Assembly: GCF_022581195.2 (NCBI RefSeq) | Contig: NC_061482.1 | Coordinates: forward strand, 12,958,001-13,022,000 | Length of the DNA: 64,000 nucleotides | From: Helicoverpa zea | Taxonomy: Eukaryota > Arthropoda > Insecta > Lepidoptera > Noctuidae | Direction of reading: 5' to 3' | Part shown: one piece after another, positions 22,778-33,170 of the stretch | Numbering within the stretch: the stretch's first letter is position 1 | Layout of the letters: every line of letters starts with the position of its first letter | Made by a program: the position numbers and the translations under genes | Notes under the pieces: model-generated | Database searches by the model: none | Told to the model about the DNA's origin: nothing | What the model saw: the letters and a program-made list of their open reading frames with translations, nothing else

Positions 22778-23514
22778 ATAAATCATGAAAAAAAGGTTAA
22801 ATGAGTATTCACGAGTAGTTACATTATAGTTCAAAGGGAAATCGGAAAACCATTCACGAAGACATTTATTTATTGAAGTTAAATGAAGGAAACCTCACTA
22901 AGAGGATTCAATAAAAGTTTGAAAAATTCTGCTATCACAAGAGCTTTTCCATAACCTACAAGTTTTTCACAATGAATTTACATGAACATACAATTATAGC
23001 AGCATTTATAATTCCGCATTTAACGGAAAACCATTCTTCAAAAAGCCTAGATAGGTCAAGTAGTCCTGTAGGTACGTTATAAAATGAATCGGGTTGACTT
23101 CAAGAAGTGATGACGCGAAGCAAAAATAAACACACTATTAAAACTTGCAAAATGTAGGTAGGTATTACACGCCGCGAATAGAACGGACGTATGTTTCATT
23201 TCTCATCACAAAAATACGGTTTGTTGTTCATGTAAATTATTATGACTTGGTTTTGCTGAATTATGCTTTCGGGAAATTGTTTTAATTTTGTGGGCATTTT
23301 TACATAATTAAAAGAGCTTCGTTACACTGTCGTGCCTTTATTATTATTATTAGGGGCTCTTGTAATTGCAGTTGGTCTCATCTACGACATCTTTCAGTGA
23401 CATTTGAGATAAAAAACATGAATACTTTACTGAATGGTACTTTTGGCCAAAACTGAGTCATCAAAATTCCTACCTGAAAAACATAAAAGACAACTGCTTT
23501 TTCTTAAGTGACCT

Positions 23515-23640
23515 ATTGGTTAAAACCAGCCTCACAAGTTCGGGTGTGTGGCTTCGATTTCAGGTCAGGAAAGTACTAATTTAGATTTTCTTGGAGTATC
23601 TTAGACACCAATGACTGAACCCTGCAGTAAGAAAATGAAA
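23515..23640 (+). mobile_element. Partial SINE head, plus orientation
   Basis: It carries a decayed tRNA-like head (GTGACCTATTGGTTAAAACC, then GGCTTCGATTTCAGGTCAGG). TTAGACACCAATGACTGA follows, corresponding to the body of the SINE at 4843-5222. Confidence 0.45.
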
Positions 23641-23683
23641 AGGCTTAATGAAACTGAGAAACCTTTAGCATAATAAAACCGGC

Positions 23684-26396
23684 CAAGTGCGAGTCGGACT
23701 CGCGCAGCGAGGGTTCCGTACAAATCCTGTATAGATAAAAAGTGAGTTTCGCGCCAACCGTTAAGTTTACAACAATCTTATATAGTTATGGTAATTTCGT
23801 GAGGGTCAAAATAGTTAATATTTTTTATTTTATAATATAACTAAAATAGTAGGCCAGTACCTTGTAAAAGTTATTTTATTAAAGTTATTTATATACAACA
23901 TTTTATAATCATCATTCAGAAATTTGATTAAAAATAACTAATTATGTCTTAAAGGTCATTGGGCATATCTGACCCGCTTTGTAAAAAGTGGCGGACATGG
24001 ATCAAAGTAGTTTTAAATCGTGGAGAATGGTATGACGTTTCTTTGAATATAATATTTTATTAAAATTCCATGGAGACGAATGTCCAGGATCGTTTGAAAA
24101 ATATAAAAGACAAGCAGTTTCAGAGCATTGTACAGGCTGCAATGCTAGTTTTTATTGTTAAAGAATTTTCATAAAGAAGGAAGATGCCAATTCGGATGAC
24201 CAGGATCTGATGAGGATCTGGAAACCCTGAGAAATCGAGGGCAACTCTTGAATATTGTAGGCACGCATCGAGTCATAACCAGACATGTGAATGTATTTTT
24301 GAGGGTACTGGTAAACAGTGAAGGTTTGGATCAGGCTGATTTGATTATGGAGACTACAGAGAGTCGAGGGAACTCCTGAACGGTATGTTGCAACTACCAC
24401 GTGTTTGGGTTTATTTTATTCGTATTGGCGAAGACTTTCCACATAGATTGGTTTGACTGCCATTGTGGGATCGATAGCAAAGATCAGATATAGTTATGGG
24501 AACTCCTTTACAATTTATAACGTAACCTTGTGTTGGAGCTTATTTTATTTTAGGTGACGAGAATTCACTACTAACTTGGGTTAAAGCAGCCATTGCAGGA
24601 ATGGGATCTTTTATTTTTGAGAGATTAATCACCTAACGAGCCCCAGTTTCAGGTTTTTTTCGAAACCGCCTCACGACTTGTAGCTGTCGAATTGTAACAA
24701 CGACCTCTAGAGAGTAGGATTCGGGGCTGCTGGCTTTACGTTTCTAGAGCCTTGACAAAAGTATTCTGCCCTTTCTTTGTTTTATAAAGTCGGCTTTATT
24801 TTGTAGCATTTTACAAACAAATCCAACTTCAAACATATAAAAAAGCAACAAGAAAACAAAAGCAAGAAAGAAATTAAAAAGATGTTAGGTGCATCGGTCT
24901 AGAAGTCGGTGTCTAGAGGATGCATCTATATTTATTTAACCACCGAGATCTAGACCGATGCATATAAACAGTTTTCTTTTTGTTTTTAAAAGTTGTTTTT
25001 CTTTTTTTGTAAAAAGTTTTTATTTTTAACTTTTGTGAAAAGTTCTCGTCAATACGAATAACATTAGCCCAAACACGACGTAACTAAAACATACCGTTGA
25101 GGAGTTCTCTCGACTTTCTCACGTCTCCATCATCAGGTAAGCTCTAAACCTTCACTGTTTGACAGTATCACCAGACATACATATGAGAATCAAGTTTAAA
25201 TCCTATGCATGCCTACAATTTCTGATAGTTGCCCTCGATTTCTCAGGATTTCCATCATCAGATCCTGACCTGATGACAATGGAAATAAACGGCGAGTATA
25301 CTCTTTCACTACAAAGAAATGATTTCTCAAATCCGTCAAACGTGGTCGTTTAAATTCCCCATTGAAATGAGGAAAATATTTGATGTTTACACCTGATTTT
25401 CTCTAGATTCCCATGGTTCACATTGATGCGACTAATGCCATAGTAAATCAGAGCCTTTATCATTATACTGTGCTATATTTCGTTCGTATCCGCCGTGGGT
25501 ATGGTTTCCATACTAAGGTGCCCAATGACCTTTGAATGATTTAAAATTTTTCACAGTTTAGAGGCCATTATATTTAAGAAGTGTTTGATATGAATTTCAC
25601 TTTTTATCAAAACTTTAATATCTCTACGCGTTCATGTGAAAAAGGGTAAGTAGTAAGTTTATAATTATTAAAAAAATATTTTATGTCATGTAAGCAAAAA
25701 TAATATTATTTTAATATTTTATGTAACTTCAAATTTATCATTTTCGTAATTTTTCCTTTATCTGTACTATATAACGTTGCTTCGTGCCGAATTTCAAGAT
25801 TCTGAGTTCACGGGAAGTACCTTGTAGGTTTTGATTCCCTAGCGTGTGATGGAAATTCGTCTAAGGTGTCGGTAAAACTGCTGTATCTTTTGATCGCGTT
25901 AACTTAGAAGTTTGATTTTTTCATTGCTTAAAGGGACAATAGACCTAGGTATTTGGTATAAATTTCAATTTGGTACCTTTATTCGTTCGTGAGAAATAAG
26001 GTAGTAAGTTTCATTTTATTAAAATATTTTTATTATATTATATAACAAAAAAAATGTGATTTTCGCAATTTTTCCTATATTTGCATTATATGACAATGCT
26101 TCATGCCAAATTTCAAGATTCTGAGTTCACGGGAAGTACCCTGTAGGTTTTGATTCCTTTGCGAGTGTCGAAAATTTGTTGAAAATATCGACATAATCGG
26201 TTGTATCTTTTGATTGGCTTGGCTTAGAAGTTTGATATTTTCACAGCTTAAAGGGACAATAGACCCGAGTATTTCATGTGAATTTCAGCTTGATACGTTC
26301 ACGCGTTCTTAAGATAAAGGGTCTTGACAGACAGACAGACAGACGGACAACAAAGTGATCCTATAAGGGTTCCGTTTTTTCCTTTCGAGGTACGGA
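23684..26396. mobile_element. 2.7-kb composite fold-back repeat
   Basis: The left end GGCCAAGTGCGAGTCGG..AGGGTTCCGTAC and the right end GTACGGAACCCTAAAAAC are partial inverses. Inside, arms of about 500 bp are inverted. AAAGGTCATTGGGCA (about 23952) pairs with TGCCCAATGACCTTT (about 25530). CCTGAGAAATCGAGGGCAAC (about 24227) pairs with GTTGCCCTCGATTTCTCAGG (about 25228). ACAGTGAAGGTTT pairs with AAACCTTCACTGT. To the right two tandem copies of about 340 bp start at about 25780 and 26100, sharing CAAGATTCTGAGTTCACGGG and AAAGGGACAATAGACC, and end in a GACA tetranucleotide run. ORFs across the arms are not conserved proteins. I know this repeat type as frequent in Lepidoptera, but its class is uncertain. 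Confidence 0.65.
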
Positions 26397-26399
26397 ACC

Positions 26400-29300
26400 C
26401 TAAAAACGGATCATAGATAGCAAGAAGCTTTCTTTGCTATGTCCTACATAAATAAACGATATGATAAACAAGAGCAGATGGTTACTAATAAGTTGTCAAA
26501 TAAACTGTAGCATCATTTGTTCCTGCAAGTGTCTCTTTAAATACTCGTAACGAATTGGCTACACGCAGCGTGGGTACGTTCTGAACATAAAATATTAACT
26601 GGCTGCAATTCTTGTCGATATTATTATACCACATTAACATGTTAGCATCATGCTTGTCTGACAACTATAGTTTACCAAACTGTTAAATTTTGGCCGAGCA
26701 ACAATCTCTTGCAAATCCAATGCCAACGGATCTCCCAAAAATCGTTTCATATTTTTTGAAACAATCTGTATCATTTTATCAGCGCCATCTGGGTCTGTCT
26801 CATTAGGTGGTTGATACTTACATCTTCAAGGATAAATTCTTTTTTGTACGAACTTAGAGGGTGCATTGGTTAGATGTGACTATCTGACGCTGTGAGACTG
26901 TTATAAATGGTAATGTGACAAACAAAAGTGATGAAACAAATGTGCATCAAAAGGATCATGATTCCGTTTTGTCAGATAAATTTCAGTACTGCCTTGAGCT
27001 AAAGGTAAAAACAATTAAAATATAGGCTTAAAAAATATCATTATTATTTAAAGCACCATTTATATTACAAATATTCATTTTGAATATCATTTATTGCTGA
27101 ACAATGAGCTAACTATTGAACTCTTATTATACAAAGATGAGTAACCTCACGAAAACAACTAGAGAACTGTGACTCGAAGATAATGTTAACCTGTCTGACT
27201 CGATAGACATTAGATGTATGAATGTATCGTCGTTACGTGTAGCCAAATTCCGGGATGTCTGACTATCCCTGCAATATAATTAAGAATGTCTCATACTTAA
27301 AGTCACCTTAGTGATACTAACAATGGTATACCATTGTTAGTACCATTGTGACTTTTGAAGAATTTGGAAAGACTTTGCTAATGAATCCAGAAAACCTAAG
27401 AGCATCAATAATCTTTCCATTTTAGAGATCATCTGCAACTATCCATTTTATTTGAAATATTTTCTGTCGATAAGAATTCGCTTTTCCTGTAGATTTCATA
27501 TTGTATCCGCTACAGTAGCTGACTGATTGCACACTACTTACTGTAAAGCTAAATGATTGCTTACCCCTAAAGGTTTAATGAGCGTGAAGCCACGCTGTAA
27601 TAAACAAATAAAGTCGGTTTTAGAGCCGATGATTCAAAGCGTTCACACACTAACGCACGGCTCATTCGTTCAAGGCACTAGAAACCTATATTTTCCAAAA
27701 TAGAAGTATGACAAACATGATTTTCAGTAACGATTGGACTGTGGGTTGTCGCTCTGATTCTATGCGGAATAAATGACGTACGGAATGGGAGGACTTTTGT
27801 CGTAAATTCTAGTGCTTCCCTTTATGACAAATGCTCATTCCTTCTCTATATGAGAATATGTCTGTGTGTGCCCTGCAGTGTGACTGAGAGAAGGCTGATG
27901 ATAGTCATGATCTACCACGTAAACAGACCTAAAATAAATACACATTCATACCAAAACGAAGATCTTTTTGCTTCTATTTATATCTTCAGATTAATTACTT
28001 AATGCTCGGACCAAGGAGTACTAATGACTCACTCAACCGAAATATCAGATTTTCTTAAAACTGGTTCGCAAATATATTTAGAGCAGTGTACCTATATAAA
28101 TAAGTATATTAGTCATCCGGTGCAAATCCACCTGCGGTAAGAGTGACGGGTTGTAGATAGATAAGAGTAAGCAATTGGAAATTATAGGTCACTTAAATAT
28201 AAGTGAACTGAGTAAACAGAAGCTTGGGGCAAGCCATTGTCCAGTAGAGGACATATGTTTGCTGTGACGAGTTAACACTAAGGATCATTATAAGGAAGTG
28301 CAATGGTATGATCGTTAGGACAAACATTAATTAACAATAAATGGCTTTACTGACTTTAAGTTGGCGCCAAAATGAAGCACAGTTTATTGAACGAGACGTC
28401 GTTAATATAACTTTAACGCAGCCATCAATGACAACAATTGAGTGTCTAACGTAAAGTTATTTTGTCTAACTCTGACTTTAACGGTACTATAAAAAATGAT
28501 TTAATATACACGGGTACAGAAAGAATATATGCAATATAGCTATAGGGTTACTTTCTTCTTCGTTCTGCTGCTTTAATTAGGGTTTTAAAGTTCCATTCTT
28601 TTCTCTCAATCATCACCTTCTTGTTCATATTTTGTTGCTGGGTTTAATACCTGCATCAAAAGCGCTGTTATATCCCAACCGCAATCAAGTCACATAACAG
28701 CGTCCGTAAACTGTGGAGGTATTCGAACGCCACGTAAATAACCTGAATTGTTGGCACAGTCGCTTACTCCTTTATTACTCTTAGGGACGTAAAGATCAAA
28801 ATAAACTTTATCGGGTGCGAAGACGTCTCCTACGACAATCTGACTTACGATTATCTAAATGTATTTAGGACTCGCCACGTCAAAATATTCCGGACGATTC
28901 GACTGTGTTATGCACATCACTAAAATAGTGTATCGATATATCGACGTGATTCATATTGTCTAATTTTAGATGATTGTTTTGATACTTTCACTTTTTGGCT
29001 GGCATGCCGTGTATTTAATGATCCCAATTTCTTTCACCTTTGACATTGCGATCAGTATTTTTGCCTTCATAGAATTAATTCATTGTTTAAATAATTCTAC
29101 TGTCATTTAAGTATTCGGTTGAAATGTATATGGTACATTATATATCAGTGGTTGAAATACATATAAAAAAAGAATGAAGATTTAATTTTTCCTCGTTCAA
29201 GTTCATCTGTTGTCACACTAGTTTATTATTGGAAAAGCACTTTAAGGCTTAAATATCTTCAAACGAAATCGCTTTTAAAGGAAAGCGCATAATCTATTTA

Positions 29301-30110
29301 CATACTGTGGACTACTTTTAATACTAACATACAATTGGGCTCTAAAAATAGTTTCGTTTTGTTTTAAGGTGAAACACGATGAACCGATTAGCCTATTTAT
29401 ATGGGTAACAGTCTATAATTACTATATTTACTAATGAAGGTGTTTTGGCAAGAAGCTAGACCTGCATGTGAATGCCCTTTCGTTCTAATGGCCGATCCCA
29501 ATATTCAAACTATCCGTCGTTTTACTCAGTAGAGATTGTGACATTACTTGTGTGGGGCTAATGTCAAAATTCTATCTGTAGTCATGGATAGATTTTATAT
29601 TGGAACGACAGTGGATATGCGTAGACACATTCGAAATTTTTGTGACTTCGTTCATTGATCTGTTTATGTCTGTGTTTGCAAATGTTTTATGTTTATTGCT
29701 AAAAGCATTTGTTAGTGCTGCTGTTAAAAGATATATAAATATAAGATTGAAATATTAAAATCACCGATTTAATACTGTGGCAAACATACTTTAAACAGGT
29801 CATCTGCAGTTAAAGGCAGATGGTATAATTGGTAATGCTACGAATTTTCTGCCTGAAAAAACTCTGCCCATACGAAAATTAAAACACAATGAAATACCAT
29901 ATCATACTTAATATAGAATCCAAATCATTCCAACAGCCGACACCAAGACACCACAGAAGCACTCGTCCCATCCGAAATTAGTTCCAAAATAACCAATATT
30001 AAGAACTATTCTTTTTCGACGAAACATAAAGTTAAAAAGCTCGAGGCAACATATAAACACGTTTGAAAAGCTAGCATTAATAATTTCCACCGTGTCCAGT
30101 CGCCTGAGTC
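26400..30110. other. No gene; palindrome at 27316-27341
   Basis: AT-rich DNA with scattered short ORFs, none convincing. A perfect 26-bp palindrome lies at 27316-27341, centred on GGTATACC, with an outer AAAGTCAC/GTGACTTT pair at 27298 and 27346. A GCAAGCCATTGTCCAGTAGA scrap at about 28230 resembles LINE 3' ends. Confidence 0.45.
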
Positions 30111-30119
30111 ATTCGCAAG

Positions 30120-30245
30120 CCCCCCCCCTCCCTTGAGTGGGAGGGGGGGATACGCGGAAAGCGTTCGGCCCACTTCGCTCAGGTACGAATATAACCGAAT
30201 ACTTTCCTACCTGCGTTTGCGACGCGCGGTGGAAATCGGGCCGCA
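30120..30245. repeat. Poly-C/poly-G hairpin and Harbinger-like right-end remnant
   Basis: An 11-bp perfect stem pairs 30122-30132 (C-rich) with 30139-30149 (G-rich) around a six-base loop. The following segment ends in GCGCGGTGGAAATCGGGCC at about 30220-30240. This resembles the right end of the element at 19459-20171 (GCGGTGGAAACCGGGCT), so this may be the eroded end of a relative. Confidence 0.4.
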
Positions 30246-31249
30246 GGACAGTCGCACACACATTTTCATATTATGTTATTAATTAGTTTAATAATTCAGG
30301 CGATGTAATTAAATAGGTTATTTGGTTTATTCGTTTATTTTGCAGATGAGTTAATGTCTTGAGTTTCGTACTTATATGTTTTCGAATCGAAGTGAGATTT
30401 TCGAGCAACCATTATCTAAGAACCTACTTGTGTTTCACCAACATAACACACAGGTCAGTTTATTACACAAGACCTTTGAAGGGTTAAACATAATTCGAAA
30501 ACCCTACAATAGCATTGTTTCCAAAACTTTACTGTCATAAGATATTCATTAAATCATAAAACGTATCAAACTGTCCGTCAATTATTCAGCGAAATATTTT
30601 ATGATATGCACGACACCAATTTCTCAACGTCAGTACACGCATTTACCAAAATAAATCTATGATTAATATCATGCGTTAGGACATTTGAAAATATCGTTGA
30701 CATTTCACTCTATGCCGCAACGAATGCAGGTGGTTCGCTTTTGAAATACTATCCCGGGAACCGACTGTAAAATTCATAGGTATAAAAGTCGGCGAGGCGT
30801 GTTAATTTTTAAATAATGTTTGTTTAAACTACTTTGCAATAAAATCTTCACCTCTGTATAACGTATAACATTCAACGTTGCGGCTTCTAGACGTTTCTAT
30901 GAGTTTTAAAACCAAGCTTGCTTTTGTAGCTGTGTTGGTAATCTGAAATTTTGTACTTTTAAGTGTTACGATTACCTACATAATGGTTCTATTTCTAAAT
31001 TAATCTAACTAGCATGATCTTTTGTTTTAATTTTTCAGATGACTTATAGATGAAGGTTTAGGTAGATGACATAGACACGATGTGAAGTCGTCTCGGGGAA
31101 AACAACATGGTAAACCTCACAGTACTTGCTGCATCCACATTTAAGTATAGAAGTAAATATTATAGTACAGCGAACATAGTAAGTAGTACTGCAAAAGTGC
31201 AGACATAAAACAAGATCGAAGAGATGGCCATGAGATATGTACCTACAAT

Positions 31250-31730
31250 AAAAATCTTATTGAAAAAAAATAAAATAACTCAAAACCCCCGACTTAACCC
31301 AATTATATAGGAATATCCGTCGGGGGCTGCCATTAAACCAGCTAAAGAATTTCTAGTGTCGTGACTACAATTATTGAAGAATTGTAGCCGTCTTACCACA
31401 AAAACTTTTAAACGTCAGTTTATGCCTTGTCTAAAGAAATGTCAAATTATGACGTTGACATATGGTGCATTTTGCAGCCAAAATTTTATTAGACAAGTGT
31501 AAAACAGGGTTTAAAGTTTTTGTAGTAAGGCCCTAGATGTTTAACGGTGACATAAAATACACTCATGAGTATGATTAATAGTTGAAATTTCATATTGAAA
31601 AGGCAGCCCCCGACGGATATTTCTCGGTTACGTAGAAAATATTTTTACGTCTATCATAGTATTTAGTTACATAATAATTGGGTTAAGTCGGGGGTTTTGA
31701 GTTATTTTATTATTTTTCAATAAGATTTTT
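31250..31730. mobile_element. Fold-back element with 56-bp TIRs, carrying a nested MITE
   Basis: The terminal arms 31250-31305 and 31675-31730 are nearly exact inverses (AAAAATCTTATTG at the left end, CAATAAGATTTTT at the right, with ACCCCCGACTTAACCC inside). A second inverted pair, CCGTCGGGGGCTGCC at 31317-31331 and GGCAGCCCCCGACGG at 31602-31616, lies inward. Between them, a shorter element at about 31391-31530 has its own TIRs (TTACCACAAAAACTTTTAAA and the matching GTTTAAAGTTTTTGTAGTAA). There is no coding capacity. Confidence 0.75.
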
Positions 31731-31879
31731 ACCGTCGTGGGTTTTTTTAAATTTTTAATTTTGCTTAATTTTTGGGGTACAGTTATTTAATGAGGAAAGC
31801 ATTATGCATTTATCCCTTTGTGACTTGTTGTCTTATGTCGTATTATGTAGTACATACTTACACGTTATTTTTATTATGT

Positions 31880-31990
31880 CCAATAGTTGTTGGGTGTACT
31901 TTAGTAAATGATACAGATAAACCTATGCTTTGTACCATGTTTTACAAAATAAAGTATCTTTATCTTTATCTTTTATCTTTATCTTTAAAA
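31880..31990 (+). mobile_element. LINE 3' end with TTTATC tail
   Basis: The plus strand ends in ATGTTTTACAAAATAAAGTA followed by several CTTTATCTTTATC units. This is the layout of a non-LTR retrotransposon 3' end: a polyadenylation-like AATAAA and then a simple repeat. Confidence 0.5.
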
Positions 31991-31994
31991 ACAA

Positions 31995-32840
31995 AAACTA
32001 ACGTAAGTACCTATTCAAGCCAATTCACTTGAATACGAATATGTTGAATCGTATATCACCGTATACAATTTAGGTACACCTACAAAACTTTTTAATATTC
32101 CTTTTTGTTTACAGAATTCGGCTTTTAAAGGGTTCCTAGAGGAATGTAGGATTGTCATCAACTTTAATTGTGATATCAAAGGTTAAAGCATTGTTTCGTA
32201 AAATTCATTTAAAGTGCCGCCTACGGCTCACGATATAGCGGCAAATAGTTTCTATATAGGGTCTACGCGGGCGGCTACGAAGTGCTACGAGCGACGCGGC
32301 GCCAGCGCGGTGCAGCGGCCATGTAGCCTCATGTGCAACGGTGCCTATCTAACATAAACAAACATTCATAACAACAACATTCGCGATTCCACGAAACATG
32401 TCCACCTCAAGATAAAATGAAAGCCCAAGTGTCTACAAGCCTCAATACGAGATCCCTCTAAAATTGCTTTAATATTCAAATTCATGTCTCTCTCAAGATC
32501 AACCGATAAAATTAGATTTAATTAATGTTTGTAAACAGTGAGCAGTCGTCGGCTGTTAGGGGTTAATTTAAAGAGTAAAAGAAGTTCATTGTTAAGTTCA
32601 GTCGATTGGTGGCATTAAACGGGGCGCGGGCGCCTGCCAGGGACCGACAGGAATCCACCAGGAAACGCCTGGATCCGACCCCACCGCCCACGACTCCACT
32701 TGTTTACAACAAGTCTGCGTACCGCCGATATAGCTGCACCGGCCGGCTGCACTGCTGCATCATTACAGAATTTAGGACATGAAGGGTTTCGCCAAATTTT
32801 TGGGCAAAACAAATAAAAGAGAACCGCGACGGCGTCAAGG
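31995..32840. other. Paramyosin upstream region, no gene
   Basis: It holds a GC-rich patch at 32215-32330 with repeated GGCTACGA motifs and an initiator-like TTCAGTCG at about 32598. These may be part of the distal paramyosin control region, though no specific factor site could be assigned. The ORFs on both strands at 32615-33091 reflect the GC-rich promoter and not genes. Confidence 0.4.
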
Positions 32841-32850
32841 CGGGCGTGTC

Positions 32851-33059
32851 TATAAAAGGCTGAGAGGGGGGTGCGCGGGGGTGGTAACACGATCCGCGAG
32901 CTCCAGCCGGCCGGCCGCCCTGGAGCGCGGCGCGGGGCAGGCGCGGGGGGCGGGGCGGCCGCTGTTGCGCGCGCGCTGCCCGCACCCGCTCTCACTAGTC
33001 GAACGGTGCCCGACCGGTAACGTAGCGCCGACTGCCGATCGAGAGACGAACCAGCGACA
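32851..33059 (+). promoter_or_regulatory. Prm: Paramyosin core promoter and 5' UTR
   Basis: A strong TATAAAAG box lies at 32851-32858 within a sharply GC-rich stretch. A start is expected 25-30 nt downstream, near 32880, giving an unspliced 5' UTR of about 180 nt before the ATG at 33060. An initiator-like CTCACTAG at 32990-32998 is an alternative start. The context of the ATG (GCGACA then ATG) is good. Confidence 0.65.
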
Positions 33060-33170
33060 ATGTCCGCCGTGGCGAAGACTTCCAAGTACACCTACCGCAG
33101 CAGCGGCGGTGGCACCACCGACGTCAACATCGAGTACAGCGCCGACCTGAGTGCTCTCTCCAGGCTGGAG
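33060..33170 (+). CDS. Prm: Paramyosin exon 1 (residues 1-37)
   Basis: It starts at the ATG after GCGACA and ends SALSRLE before a GTACCG donor, in phase 0. It encodes the non-helical head with SSGGGTTDVNIEY, the conserved start of arthropod paramyosin. Confidence 0.95.

Noticed and set aside
32615..33150. Arg/Pro/Ala-rich ORFs on both strands upstream of paramyosin
   Set aside because: They span the TATA box, 5' UTR and first exon and arise from high GC content. The paramyosin frame explains the real coding part.
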